A stretch of 64,000 nt of DNA from Mycolicibacterium frederiksbergense. GTDB lineage: Bacteria; Actinomycetota; Actinomycetes; Mycobacteriales; Mycobacteriaceae. Within the stretch, counting starts at the first letter, position 1. Each line of letters begins with the position of its first letter. The position numbers and the translations under genes are program-made. The stretch is taken from contig NZ_JARXVE010000002.1 in assembly GCF_029893345.1 (NCBI RefSeq), positions 434,001 to 498,000 on the forward strand. Reading direction: 5' to 3'. A model generated the notes under the pieces. That model ran no database searches. It had not been told where the DNA came from and saw only the letters and a program-made list of their open reading frames with translations. Below, piece after piece: positions 36,714 to 45,109 of the stretch.

Positions 36714-37109
36714 GTGACGGTCATTCGCGTCGTCGCGGCAGTGGTGCTCGACGAGCAGGGGCGGCTGCTCGTGGTCCGTAAACGCGGCACGTCGGCATTC
36801 ATGCAGCCGGGCGGCAAGATCGAGCCGGGGGAGCAGCCGATCGAGGCGCTGGCCCGGGAGGTCCGCGAGGAACTAGGGGTCGGATTCGATCCTTCGGGTG
36901 CGCGTGCACTCGGACACCACGGCGCAGCGGCCGCCAACGAACCCGGTCACCAGGTGGCTGCCGACCTGTTTCTGGTCAGCCTCGACGGCGACCCGCGTCC
37001 GCAAGCCGAGATCGAGCAGATGGTGTGGATCGATCCTGGGGCACCCGGGGACCTCGAGCTGGCGCCATTGACTCGTGACACGGTGCTGGAGTTGGCGCGG
37101 GTCTGCTGA
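36714..37109 (+). CDS. NUDIX hydrolase
   Basis: 131 residues, a NUDIX pyrophosphohydrolase. The NUDIX box GGKIEPGEQPIEALAREVREELGV (read in two halves) has the G-x5-E-x7-REVxEELGV pattern, near residues 35-57, so the catalytic glutamates are present. MutT-like house cleaning of oxidised or excess nucleotides is possible; the substrate is unknown. GTG start at the end of the 35-bp repeats, so its translation probably depends on them. Confidence 0.88.
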   Translation: MTVIRVVAAVVLDEQGRLLVVRKRGTSAFMQPGGKIEPGEQPIEALAREVREELGVGFDPSGARALGHHGAAAANEPGHQVAADLFLVSLDGDPRPQAEIEQMVWIDPGAPGDLELAPLTRDTVLELARVC

Positions 37110-37121
37110 TCGCCGTGCGGA

Positions 37122-37520
37122 TCAGTTGACCCCGTCGCCGCAGCCGCGGCACATCCCGAAGATCTCGATCGTGTGGCTCACGTCGGAGAAACCGTGCTCG
37201 CGAGCCACGTCCGTGGCCCAGGTCTCGACCTGACCACCGGATATCTCGACGGTCGCGCCGCAGGCCCGGCACACCAGGTGGTGGTGATGGTCCTCGGAGC
37301 ACCGTCGATACACCGACTCGCCGGTGTCGGTGCGCAACGTGTCGACGACGCCGGCGGTGGCCATGGCCTGCAGGGTGCGGTACACGGTGGTCAGGCCGAT
37401 GCCTTCGCCGCGACGGCGCAGGTCATCGTGCAGTTCCTGGGCTGAGCGGAATCCGTCGGTCTCGTTGAGCAGGTCGGCGATCGCCGCGCGCTGCCTGGTG
37501 GACCGGACCGCGCCGGTCAC
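37122..37520 (-). CDS. zur: Fur-family zinc regulator (FurB/Zur)
   Basis: Zinc-responsive repressor of zinc-uptake and alternative ribosomal protein genes in mycobacteria. 132 residues: winged-helix domain (IADLLNETDGFRSAQELHDDLR, GLTTVYRTLQAM), then the metal domain with EDHHHHLVCRACG and a last CRGCG. The gene overlaps smtB by four bases, as in M. tuberculosis (Rv2358-Rv2359 operon), where SmtB controls the pair. Confidence 0.93.
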   Translation of the reverse strand: MTGAVRSTRQRAAIADLLNETDGFRSAQELHDDLRRRGEGIGLTTVYRTLQAMATAGVVDTLRTDTGESVYRRCSEDHHHHLVCRACGATVEISGGQVETWATDVAREHGFSDVSHTIEIFGMCRGCGDGVN

Positions 37521-37897
37521 GTGTGACCCTCACCGGCGTGGGCGACGGCGTCGAGAACGATGTGGGCCAGGTGATGGTCGACCAGACGGTAGAGCACCTC
37601 GCGGCCCGCGCGCTCACTGGCCACCACGCCGGCCTGCTTGAGAATCCGCAGGTGCTGGCTCACCAGGGGTTGTGGCACGCCGAGAGTGTCGACCAGCTCG
37701 TGCACGCAGCGTTGGGACTGCTGCAGTTGCAAAACGATCGCGATCCGCAACGGGGCGGCCAGCGCGCGCAGTAACTCACCGGCCGTGTCGAGGACCACGC
37801 GCGGAGGCATTTCGGGCGCCGGGGCACCCGGGTGCTCGTGTGCGTCGTGCCGACCGTCGTCGTGCTGACTGTCCGCCAAATTGGAAATCGTTTTCAT
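37517..37897 (-). CDS. smtB: ArsR/SmtB family zinc-sensing repressor
   Basis: 126-residue metalloregulator that leaves DNA when zinc is bound, controlling the smtB-zur operon. ATG at 37897 chosen: a His/Asp-rich N-terminus ([11 protein letters not shown]), the winged helix ([19 protein letters not shown]) and the alpha-5 metal site [19 protein letters not shown]. No Shine-Dalgarno is seen; TATTCT lies eight bases upstream, so the mRNA is probably leaderless. A longer frame to 38014 crosses the promoter region and is rejected. Confidence 0.9.
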   Translation of the reverse strand: MKTISNLADSQHDDGRHDAHEHPGAPAPEMPPRVVLDTAGELLRALAAPLRIAIVLQLQQSQRCVHELVDTLGVPQPLVSQHLRILKQAGVVASERAGREVLYRLVDHHLAHIVLDAVAHAGEGHT

Positions 37898-37994
37898 TAC
37901 GGGCCAGAATACATTCGCGATATTGCATGTCAACCGATCTGATAGTCGCGCCGGATTATCGCTGCAGGAGGGCCGGTCGCTACGCTGTTGCACC
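37898..37994. promoter_or_regulatory. Divergent smtB-zur / glyS promoter region
   Basis: For smtB (minus strand), TATTCT at 37911-37906 ends eight bases before the ATG. For glyS (plus strand), TACGCT at 37981-37986 ends eight bases before the GTG. Both suggest leaderless transcripts. The palindrome GAATACATTC at 37907-37916 overlaps the smtB -10 and is a candidate SmtB site. The start codon region ATGAAAACGATTTCC also resembles a Fur-family box in a partly symmetric way. Confidence 0.6.
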
Positions 37995-39380
37995 GTGGCA
38001 TCGATTATCGACACCGTTGCGAACCTGGCGAAACGTCGCGGCTTGGTCTTCCAGTCCGGCGAGATCTACGGCGGCACCAAATCCGCGTGGGACTACGGAC
38101 CACTCGGTGTCGAGCTCAAGGAGAACATCAAGCGCCAGTGGTGGCGCTCGATGGTCACCGGCCGCGACGACGTTGTCGGCCTGGACAGCGCGATCATCCT
38201 GCCCCGCCAGGTCTGGGTGGCCTCGGGCCACGTCGACGTGTTCAACGATCCGCTGGTGGAATGCCTGAGCTGCCACAAGCGGCAGCGTCAGGACCACCTG
38301 CAGGAGGCGTACGCCACGAAGAAGGGGCTCGACGACCCCGACTCGGTTTCGATGGACGAGATCGTCTGCCCGGACTGCGGCACCAAGGGGCAGTGGACCG
38401 AGCCGCGCGACTTCAACATGATGCTCAAGACCTACCTCGGCCCGATCGAGACCGAGGAGGGGCTGCATTACCTGCGCCCGGAGACCGCCCAGGGCATCTT
38501 CGTCAACTTCGCCAATGTGGTCACCACCGCGCGGCGCAAGCCGCCGTTCGGTATCGGCCAGATCGGCAAGAGCTTCCGCAACGAGATCACCCCCGGCAAC
38601 TTCATCTTCCGCACCCGCGAGTTCGAGCAGATGGAGATGGAATTCTTCGTCGAGCCGTCGACCGCGGGCGAATGGCACAAATACTGGATCGAGACCCGCC
38701 TGCAGTGGTATGTCGACCTGGGTATCGACCGGGACAACCTGCGCCTGTACGACCATCCCAAGGAGAAGCTGTCGCACTACTCCGACGGCACTGTCGACAT
38801 CGAGTACAAGTTCGGCTTCCAGGGCAACCCGTGGGGTGAGCTGGAAGGTATTGCCAACCGGACGAACTTCGACTTGTCCACGCATTCAAAGCATTCCGGC
38901 GCCGATCTGTCGTTCTACGACCAGGCCACCGACACCCGCTACGTGCCGTACGTGATCGAGCCTGCGGCCGGCCTGACCCGCTCGCTGATGGCGTTTCTGG
39001 TCGACTCTTACACCGAGGACGAGGCGCCCAACGCCAAGGGCGGCGTGGACAAGCGCACCGTGCTCAAGCTCGACCCGCGCCTGGCCCCGGTCAAGGCGGC
39101 GGTGCTGCCGCTGTCGCGCAACACCGACCTGTCGCCCAAGGCCCGCGACCTGGCCGCCGAACTGCGTAAGAACTGGAACGTCGAGTTCGACGACGCCGGT
39201 GCGATCGGCCGGCGCTACCGCCGCCAGGATGAGATCGGCACACCGTATTGCGTGACGGTCGATTTCGACACCTTGGAGGACGGCGCGGTCACCATCCGCG
39301 AGCGCGACGCCATGACGCAGGAGCGCATCGCGCTGGACAAGGTGTCCGACTACCTGGCCGTGCGGCTCAAGGGCTGCTGA
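37995..39380 (+). CDS. glyS: Glycine-tRNA ligase (homodimeric)
   Basis: Class II aminoacyl-tRNA synthetase charging tRNA-Gly. 461 residues from GTG 37995. Class II motifs are visible: motif 2 around [30 protein letters not shown] (read in parts) and motif 3 near [14 protein letters not shown]; a zinc-binding insertion has CLSCHKRQR and CPDCGTKG. The C-terminal anticodon-binding domain contains [10 protein letters not shown]. Likely leaderless. Confidence 0.95.
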   Translation: MASIIDTVANLAKRRGLVFQSGEIYGGTKSAWDYGPLGVELKENIKRQWWRSMVTGRDDVVGLDSAIILPRQVWVASGHVDVFNDPLVECLSCHKRQRQDHLQEAYATKKGLDDPDSVSMDEIVCPDCGTKGQWTEPRDFNMMLKTYLGPIETEEGLHYLRPETAQGIFVNFANVVTTARRKPPFGIGQIGKSFRNEITPGNFIFRTREFEQMEMEFFVEPSTAGEWHKYWIETRLQWYVDLGIDRDNLRLYDHPKEKLSHYSDGTVDIEYKFGFQGNPWGELEGIANRTNFDLSTHSKHSGADLSFYDQATDTRYVPYVIEPAAGLTRSLMAFLVDSYTEDEAPNAKGGVDKRTVLKLDPRLAPVKAAVLPLSRNTDLSPKARDLAAELRKNWNVEFDDAGAIGRRYRRQDEIGTPYCVTVDFDTLEDGAVTIRERDAMTQERIALDKVSDYLAVRLKGC

Positions 39381-39522
39381 CCTTCTCCCCGCGTGGGGGT
39401 ACACCTGGTCGTCACCGTCACGATCGGGTGAGGTTGCTGGGGCTTGCGAAACGGCCGTCGTTCGCGTAAAGATGTGTTGCCCGAGTTCAACATGACACGA
39501 CGCCTATGGCGGGAGACGGACA

Positions 39523-39560
39523 CCTCCGGGTTGGCAAACGATCGTCGTTGCCACCGGAGG
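39523..39560 (+). promoter_or_regulatory. Stem-loop that covers the AraC-gene ribosome-binding site
   Basis: CCTCCGG (39523-39529) pairs with CCGGAGG (39554-39560), and TGGCAA (39532-39537) with TTGCCA (39548-39553), leaving a 2-base bulge and a 10-base loop: 13 pairs in all. The right arm contains GGAGG, the ribosome-binding site of the GTG at 39571. Translation would be blocked while the stem is closed. A role in translational control is inference. Confidence 0.6.
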
Positions 39561-39570
39561 GAACAGCAAA

Positions 39571-40449
39571 GTGGGCAATGGGGTAATCAGTGGCGGCCAG
39601 GTGCTGCCCAGGATCCGACGCGACGCGGGTCAGCAGGCTGAGGTTGTCGAGCGGCCGGAGGCCGGTTCTGCCGAGTGGTTGGTCGCGGTGTTTGCGACTG
39701 CACCGGAGATCGAGGACTCGGAATGGGAGTCCCACGGTCCGCACCGTCTCGTGGTCTGCACGGACGTCGACCGCCTACGGCCTACTCGGCAGGCCGGCTC
39801 AGCCATCGACGCTATCCGGATCCAGGATGCGGATGTGTGGGTCTTTCCTGCTGCCCAACGCGACACCGCCCGCCGATGCGGTCCGATGACAGTGTTCTGT
39901 GAGATCGCCTTACCGCAGCTTCTTTTCGGGCCGGGCGCGGAGTCATTGATCATCGGGCGACACCCGTTCACCCTTCGTGTCATCGAGCGGCTCGGTGATC
40001 TGGTCGGCCGCGGCGACCCTGCCGGTGAGTTGTTGGCTCGTACGCTCACCGAAATGCTGCGTCTCCATATCATTGACCGGTTGATGTCTTCGTTGCGACG
40101 AGACAGTTCACCAGCCGCCGCGGTGCTCGCCGAGTCTGACCGAACCCGGATCTTGCGCTATATCGACCGCGAGAGTTTTGATGGCGATGTCAGTCTGGCG
40201 GCGCTGGCGGCGGGTGTCGGCATGAGTGTCGATCACTTTGCCCGCGCTTTCAGTGCCACGTTTCACACGACACCACGCCAGTACATCCTTGATTGGCGTA
40301 TCGCTCACGCCAAGACACTGCTGCTGACCACCACCCAGTCCGTCAGTGAGATCAGCGCAACTGTGGGGTTTTCCAGTCACGGCCACTTCACCACCACGTT
40401 TCGCAACCGCGTAGGCATCACTCCCACTGATTACCGCCGCCACCACTGA
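39571..40449 (+). CDS. AraC/XylS family regulator
   Basis: 292 residues. C-terminal double helix-turn-helix: VSLAALAAGVGMSVDHFARAF and VSEISATVGFSSHGHFTTTF with GITPTDYRR at the end, the AraC signature. The N-terminal ~180 residues form an effector domain without strong similarity I can name. GTG start with GGAGGG nine bases upstream, itself inside a stem-loop. It is similar throughout to the AraC gene at 43592, from which it probably arose by duplication. Confidence 0.87.
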   Translation: MGNGVISGGQVLPRIRRDAGQQAEVVERPEAGSAEWLVAVFATAPEIEDSEWESHGPHRLVVCTDVDRLRPTRQAGSAIDAIRIQDADVWVFPAAQRDTARRCGPMTVFCEIALPQLLFGPGAESLIIGRHPFTLRVIERLGDLVGRGDPAGELLARTLTEMLRLHIIDRLMSSLRRDSSPAAAVLAESDRTRILRYIDRESFDGDVSLAALAAGVGMSVDHFARAFSATFHTTPRQYILDWRIAHAKTLLLTTTQSVSEISATVGFSSHGHFTTTFRNRVGITPTDYRRHH

Positions 40450-40859
40450 TCAACCAGGCGTGGTTGACCACTGTGAGGATTTCCCATTGGGGCTGGGGGA
40501 TTTCGGATGGGGAGGTCTGGGTGACAGCCAATGCACGGTTGTGAGAGTGTCTTTGGAAACGCAAACCCGGTTGCCTTACAGCACATGGCAACCGGGGCGC
40601 GCGTCTACGACGCCTATTCGTGCGACGCATGATCACGGTACCTGTATGACTTCTGTCGACGCTTTCAGATTCCGCGGCTTCGCTTGCGAAAAGTTAGCTG
40701 GCTTGGGTGCTTCTTGCGCCCGAGCGGGTCGGAAACGACTGTGTCCCGCGATTTCACAAGCACGAGTTTTTTCTGAAAGCTACCTGAGGGTTTCCTTGGT
40801 AGTGTGTGCTTGATTTGAGATCCGATTGTCTATTGGGCTCGACAGATGGAGACGCTGAA
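40450..40859. other. 410-base gene-free gap with two hairpins and a candidate promoter
   Basis: The gap starts with TCAACCA-GGCG-TGGTTGA (40450-40467), a perfect 7-bp hairpin directly after the AraC stop and a possible terminator. A stronger 10-bp hairpin follows at 40566-40596. From about 40740 the sequence becomes AT-richer (GAGTTTTTTCTG, TAGTGTGTGCTTGATTTGAG) and should hold the promoter of the exported protein gene at 40860. No convincing protein-coding frame is seen. Confidence 0.6.
40566..40596. terminator. Perfect 10-bp hairpin in the AraC / exported-protein gap
   Basis: CCCGGTTGCC / GGCAACCGGG with an 11-base loop (TTACAGCACAT). It lies 117 bases after the AraC stop, beyond the first hairpin. 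It has no U-tract. It may be a terminator or a structured part of a small RNA. Confidence 0.5.
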
Positions 40860-41129
40860 GTGTTGAAAAGGCTAGTGATTGCTAGCAGTTTCGTGTTGGG
40901 CGCAATGCTGAGTTTCGCTGGTGTTGCGAGCGCTGATGACATTTTGGTTGTTGGCTTTGACGGTGTTGAGGAGTTCTACTACACGCAGGCCGACTGTGAG
41001 GCTGACGGCCCGAACGTCCGCCTGCAGATCAATGATCAGGCTTACCCGTACTGGTATTGCAGGATCGGCGACGACCGGGGTGACAACGTCCACTGGTACC
41101 TGTACAACACCGATATTCCTCCGAACTAG
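40860..41129 (+). CDS. Small exported protein with one cysteine pair
   Basis: 89 residues; GTG at 40860 with GGAG 11 bases upstream. A signal peptide (LKRLVIASSFVLGAMLSFAG, site VASA-DD near residue 27) precedes a ~62-residue acidic, aromatic-rich mature part. Its two cysteines (QADCEADG, YWYCRIG) could form a disulfide. Codon use is unlike the neighbours, with many T-ending codons (GTT, GCT, TTT) and lower GC. I recognise no named family; resembles short exported actinobacterial proteins. Confidence 0.7.
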   Translation: MLKRLVIASSFVLGAMLSFAGVASADDILVVGFDGVEEFYYTQADCEADGPNVRLQINDQAYPYWYCRIGDDRGDNVHWYLYNTDIPPN

Positions 41130-41252
41130 CCTGCGGCCCAGTAGATCCGGGGTAGCCACCTCGGAAGGATGCGTGAACGATCACAGCCCCGGGCCGGGGG
41201 GTGCGGGGATGTGACAGGCGCTTTGATCATTCTGGAACGCGAGGTGTCAGTG

Positions 41253-41702
41253 ATGAAGCTTGTTGGGCGGCCGCAGATTTGCGCTGCGATAACTTGTGCG
41301 GTCATTGGCGGATCGCTGGTGTCCCCGAGCGTTTCCTCGGCCGACGAGATCTTGTCATCGGGGCCGAACGGGGTCACCTACATCCGCACCGAGTCGGGGC
41401 GGACACTGTGCGGTATCGAAGGGTCATCGGTGAATTGCACAGTGCAGTTTGTGAATCCGCCGCTCACCTGGGCGGGTGACGTCGCGAACTCGGTGACACT
41501 CAACCAGGACGGCACCTTCAGCTATGTCGCGGCCGACCTCGGCATGGCCGACCCGCTGCATACCGTCCATTACGACCAGACCTACATCACCAACGGTTGG
41601 GCGGTAGAGGCCTTCAGCGACGGAACCCGATTCACCAACAATCGCAGCAACGAAGGCTTTTGGGTCAGCGTCGATGGCGTCAATGCCCTCGGTCAGATGT
41701 GA
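41253..41702 (+). CDS. Exported protein of unknown function
   Basis: 149 residues from ATG 41253 (a GTG directly before is also possible). A signal peptide (ICAAITCAVIGGSLVSPSVSSA) is followed by a mature domain LSSGPNGVTYIRTESGRTLC with two cysteines (TLCGIEG, SVNCTVQ), a pattern I know from small mycobacterial exported proteins that have no assigned role. The ending YITNGWAVEAFSDGTRFTNN suggests a beta-rich fold. Probably co-transcribed with the exported protein before it. Confidence 0.72.
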   Translation: MKLVGRPQICAAITCAVIGGSLVSPSVSSADEILSSGPNGVTYIRTESGRTLCGIEGSSVNCTVQFVNPPLTWAGDVANSVTLNQDGTFSYVAADLGMADPLHTVHYDQTYITNGWAVEAFSDGTRFTNNRSNEGFWVSVDGVNALGQM

Positions 41703-41744
41703 GAGCCCGCGCGCCGCTGGAGCCGGGGCTCGACTCGGGGCACG

Positions 41745-42634
41745 ATGACGACAGGTAGTCGAGACATCAAGCGGTTAGGTGTGCGCGGGGCTTTGGTGTC
41801 GGGTGTGATTGCGGTGCTGGTGATCGCCGCGAGCCTGGGCATGTACCTCAAACACCGCAACGCCAACGAAACCTATACGTTCGGGGCAATCGATGCGCCC
41901 GACCGGGTAAACGTGTCAGTGTGGATCAACCGCGTCGACACCGACACCCAAACGGTCTCGGTGTCGACGCGGTTGATGTGCAGCCCACCGGAAATCTGGC
42001 CGACCAAGACGGCGCCTTCAGCACCGATGCAGTGTTGGTCATGTCCGTGCTGGGGCAGAATTCATTGCCTATCAAGCACGGTCAACCCTGGCCCGATATC
42101 ACACAGAGATTCGCGGTGACCGGCACGATCACCGACTACCCTTTCGACCGCTACAGCACCGTCATGACGTTCCGGATCATCGGCGCAGACGGCACGGAGT
42201 TGCCGGTCGCGGTGTCGATCTGGGGCAGTGACCCGTTCTTCGGCACCAAGCTGCTGGAACAAACACCGTCGGCCGGTGGCCCCGACCAGCCCGTCACCGT
42301 CTACCTCGGCGCGACCCGCTCAACTCCCACACTCGTGTTCGCCGTTTTTGTCATGGTGCTCATGCTGGGTCTGGCGGCCGCGGCAGTCACTGCCAGCTAC
42401 TACGTCCTGCGGTGGCGGCGCGGACTGGTCTTTCCCGCGTGTTCGATGATGGCCGCAGTGCTGTTCGCCTTGATCCCATTGCGCAATGCCGTTCCAGGTA
42501 ACCCACCGATCGGATCGGTGATCGACTTCGTGTCGTTCTTCATCGCCGAGACGGTGATCGCGATAGCGCTTATCGCCTCGGTTGTCATCGGGTACCGAAT
42601 CGAAATCGCCAACGAACTCTCCCAAAGTGGTTGA
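41745..42634 (+). pseudogene. DUF4436 membrane protein, broken by a -1 frameshift
   Basis: The N-terminal part (frame of ATG 41745) has a membrane segment (GVIAVLVIAASLGMYLK) and runs to about INRVDTDTQTVSVSTR. The rest of the family sequence continues in another frame: VQPTGNLADQDGAFSTDAVL, DYPFDRYSTVMTFR, three membrane segments, and YYVLRWRRGLVFPACSMMAA to 42634. The frame changes around 41960-41990, consistent with loss of one base. No slippery heptamer is evident. Either a pseudogene or a sequencing error; the parts together match the normal ~290-residue family length. Confidence 0.82.
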
Positions 42635-42667
42635 AACATAACAACTGTCATTCCCGAAAGGCGTTCC

Positions 42668-43528
42668 TTGCACCGATCGATCACCGTGGCCGCCGCTGTG
42701 GCGGTGGCGCTTATTGCGGCCAGTTGCACCAAACATGACGGATCCGCAGCTGCCTCGTCTGCGCCGTCGTCGACCACCTCGGTCGCTGCCGCCGCCGATG
42801 CAGCACCACAAGAGGCGGATACCGGCAGCATGGTGGTGCAGTACGAGGATGCCACCACGCCTGAGGCTCAAAAAGGCCGCGAGTTGATGCAGAGAACCCA
42901 GGTGCTCGAGCAGCTGGCCGGGGACGTCACCGCCACCTACAAACTGCCCTATGACATTCCGCTGGTGGGTTCACAGTGCGATGAGGCCAATGACTATTGG
43001 AGCCCAGGCGATCAGAAGATGATCATGTGCTACGAGGATGTCAACGAAAGCCTCGACATCTTCGGCGAGGCCGGTGATCCCGATCCCGAGGCCACCGCGC
43101 GCCGCGTGGTGATCGCATCGTTCTTCCACGAGCTCGGCCACATGGCCATCGACATCTACCAACTGCCCGCCACCGGCAGGGAGGAAGATGTTGCTGACCA
43201 GCTGGCCGCCTCGATCCTGCTGGGCCGCGGCGACGACGGCAACACCGACCCTGACTACGTGCAGGCCGTCAGAGACCAGGCCCGCGAATACCGTATCTAC
43301 GCCCAACAAGACGGACAGCCCGACGATTCGCTGTTCGCCGACGTCCACACCCTCAACGAGGCGCGGACCTTCAATTTCGAATGCTGGATATATGGGTCCG
43401 ATCCCGAATCCAACGCCGACGTCGTCGCCCAGGGGCTGCTGCCCGAGGACCGCGCTGACGGCTGCGAAGACGAATACAACAAGATGAACAACGCCTGGGC
43501 CGAACTCCTTGCCCCCCACCTGAAATAG
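42668..43528 (+). CDS. Lipoprotein with HExxH metallopeptidase-like motif (DUF4344-like)
   Basis: 286 residues from a TTG start after GAAAGG. The signal sequence ends with a lipobox (VALIAASC), so the protein should be lipid-anchored at the outer face of the membrane. A Ser/Ala-rich linker precedes the domain with SFFHELGHMAIDIYQLP: HELGH is the zinc HExxH motif near residue 155. The region EEDVADQLAASILL has the acidic third-ligand position expected in DUF4344 peptidase-like proteins. Substrate unknown. Confidence 0.8.
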   Translation: MHRSITVAAAVAVALIAASCTKHDGSAAASSAPSSTTSVAAAADAAPQEADTGSMVVQYEDATTPEAQKGRELMQRTQVLEQLAGDVTATYKLPYDIPLVGSQCDEANDYWSPGDQKMIMCYEDVNESLDIFGEAGDPDPEATARRVVIASFFHELGHMAIDIYQLPATGREEDVADQLAASILLGRGDDGNTDPDYVQAVRDQAREYRIYAQQDGQPDDSLFADVHTLNEARTFNFECWIYGSDPESNADVVAQGLLPEDRADGCEDEYNKMNNAWAELLAPHLK

Positions 43529-43591
43529 CACCACGACAACCATCAGGAGCAGCAATAGGGGAGCAGCTAAGCCACACACCTGCCTTCGGCG

Positions 43592-44461
43592 TCACCTGTC
43601 CGCGTCACGCCGGAACGCGGAGGGCGTGAGTCCAACGCGCTGTTTGAATGCGGTGGCGAAGTGGCTCGGACTGGAGAACCCGACTGTATGACTGATCTCG
43701 GTGACCGATAGCGGTGTGGTCGCCAGCAGGCGTTTGCTTTGTGCGATGCGCTGATCCAGCACGAACTGGTACGGCGTCGTGCCAAACGTCTGGGCGAATG
43801 CGTGGCTGAACCCGTGCACGCTCATCCCCACAAGGTCGGCAAGCGTGGAAAGGTTTACCTCGGCGTCGAGACTGTCATGAAGAAACTCGATCAGACACTG
43901 TTGCTCGTCGCGGCTGAGTTCGCGGCCGGTCCGCCGTTGCGGCTGCGACCGCTCGCCATAACGGTCACCGATGTGCAGCCGCAACGTGTCGGCCAGCGAC
44001 TCCCGCAACAGCCGGGAAACAACGTCGTCGCGGCCCGCGACGTCGACCATTCGCTCCACCAGGTGAAGCAGCAGCGGGTCCCGCCGCCCAACCACAGGAC
44101 GTAGCGTGTCGTCACCCAGCATCAATGTGGGCAGGGTGAGTGCGACGAACTCGCAGGTGACGTGGCGGGCCAGCGCTGCCGAACGCTGCTCGGCCGGAAT
44201 GACCCAGACATTGCCCGCACGCGGTGTGATTCGGCCGGCGGGTCCACGTTCGAACTCGACCTCTTTAGAGTGCACACTTCCGCCGCGCCATACCAGCACT
44301 TTGTGATCAGGCTCAGTGAACGACCATTCGATAGATTCAGTGAACGGTTGAGTAACGAAGCTGACATCGATCCCCAGGACCGTGATATTTCCAAGTGCCG
44401 ATTCTGCACCGACTTGACGTCGAGAAAGCGCCTGCTCATTGGATTGAGGTTGTTTGCTCAC
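43592..44461 (-). CDS. AraC family regulator, paralogue of the gene at 39571
   Basis: 289 residues from GTG 44461; a GTG/ATG-like start 13 codons upstream is also possible. C-terminal HTH pair NLSTLADLVGMSVHGFSHAF and VTEISHTVGFSSPSHFATAF ending GLTPSAFRR. Its N-terminal half lines up with the other AraC gene (ALTLPTLMLGDDTLRPVVGR versus ALPQLLFGPGAESLIIGR). The pair brackets the exported-protein block and is convergent with it. Effector unknown. Confidence 0.86.
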   Translation of the reverse strand: MSKQPQSNEQALSRRQVGAESALGNITVLGIDVSFVTQPFTESIEWSFTEPDHKVLVWRGGSVHSKEVEFERGPAGRITPRAGNVWVIPAEQRSAALARHVTCEFVALTLPTLMLGDDTLRPVVGRRDPLLLHLVERMVDVAGRDDVVSRLLRESLADTLRLHIGDRYGERSQPQRRTGRELSRDEQQCLIEFLHDSLDAEVNLSTLADLVGMSVHGFSHAFAQTFGTTPYQFVLDQRIAQSKRLLATTPLSVTEISHTVGFSSPSHFATAFKQRVGLTPSAFRRDADR

Positions 44462-44593
44462 ACGACTAATTCCCGCGCCCCCGCAGCTAACACAACGCAA
44501 GATTAGCGTGCATGTTGCGGCAAATCACTTACCGCATGCCATTCGGCTTGGCAGGAGGGGCTATTTCTCGCGCTGAGGCCGCGCGCGAATGAC

Positions 44594-44845
44594 CTAGGGT
44601 GCGTCTCCCAAGTCGTGGAGCAGTGGGGCGGGGTGGGCCCGATGGGTTATGGCGTTCGATAGATCCTGCAATGCCTGCGCGATCTCGGCGGGGCTGGTGT
44701 CGGGATACAGGCAGGCGACGGTGATGATCTCGGTGCGGGAGTCGCCGGCCGCGACCAGGTCAGCGGCGGTCGCGATCACCGCAGCCAAACTGGGCGCACC
44801 CAGGCTGCGTGCCGCGAGCGCGGACAGTAACGACCAGCTGATCAC
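44594..44845 (-). CDS. Hypothetical protein, 83 aa
   Basis: Unrecognised. An Ala/Leu-rich helical N-terminus (LLSALAARSLGAPSLAAVIATAADLVAAG) is followed by SRTEIITVACLYPDTSPAEIAQALQDL, which has a coding-like residue mix. The GC3 pattern fits a gene. It may be a remnant of a longer protein, because the DNA on its 5' side also shows a short open frame that ends 46 bases upstream. Existence as an expressed gene is uncertain. Confidence 0.4.
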   Translation of the reverse strand: MISWSLLSALAARSLGAPSLAAVIATAADLVAAGDSRTEIITVACLYPDTSPAEIAQALQDLSNAITHRAHPAPLLHDLGDAP

Positions 44846-45109
44846 CTCTTCACCCGCGGTGCTCGAGGTTCTCGCCGCGTCGGCTTAGGTGTCACCATTT
44901 GAGGAGGGTCTCGGCGTGGAAGGTCGGGGTGGTGAGGAACAGGTTCGAGGGCGGGTGCGGGCTCAGGGCAAGGTTCAACGTGAGCATTCGAGCGAACGGG
45001 CGACCGCTGCTGGAGTCTTTCCAGCGGATCCATTGCCTGGCACGGAGACGGCGCCCAGGGGCGGCCATACCGGCCGCTCAGTGACGTGTCAGGTCGTCCT
45101 TCCGTCCAC
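44846..45109. other. Gap with one possible short open frame
   Basis: 264 bases between the 83-aa ORF and the LRR gene. On the minus strand an ATG at 45068 opens a 58-codon frame to 44892 (contains RQWIRWKDSSSGRPFARML and ends TFHAETLLKW). This could be a gene remnant or chance. No promoter, terminator or repeat is clear. Confidence 0.3.

Noticed and set aside
37881..37995. Longer GlyS N-terminus from 37881
   Set aside because: It would cross the divergent promoter and the smtB start; GTG 37995 gives the normal length.
44842..45033. 63-codon minus-strand frame rich in Pro and Arg
   Set aside because: Composition typical of a chance frame in GC-rich DNA; no domain or start signal.
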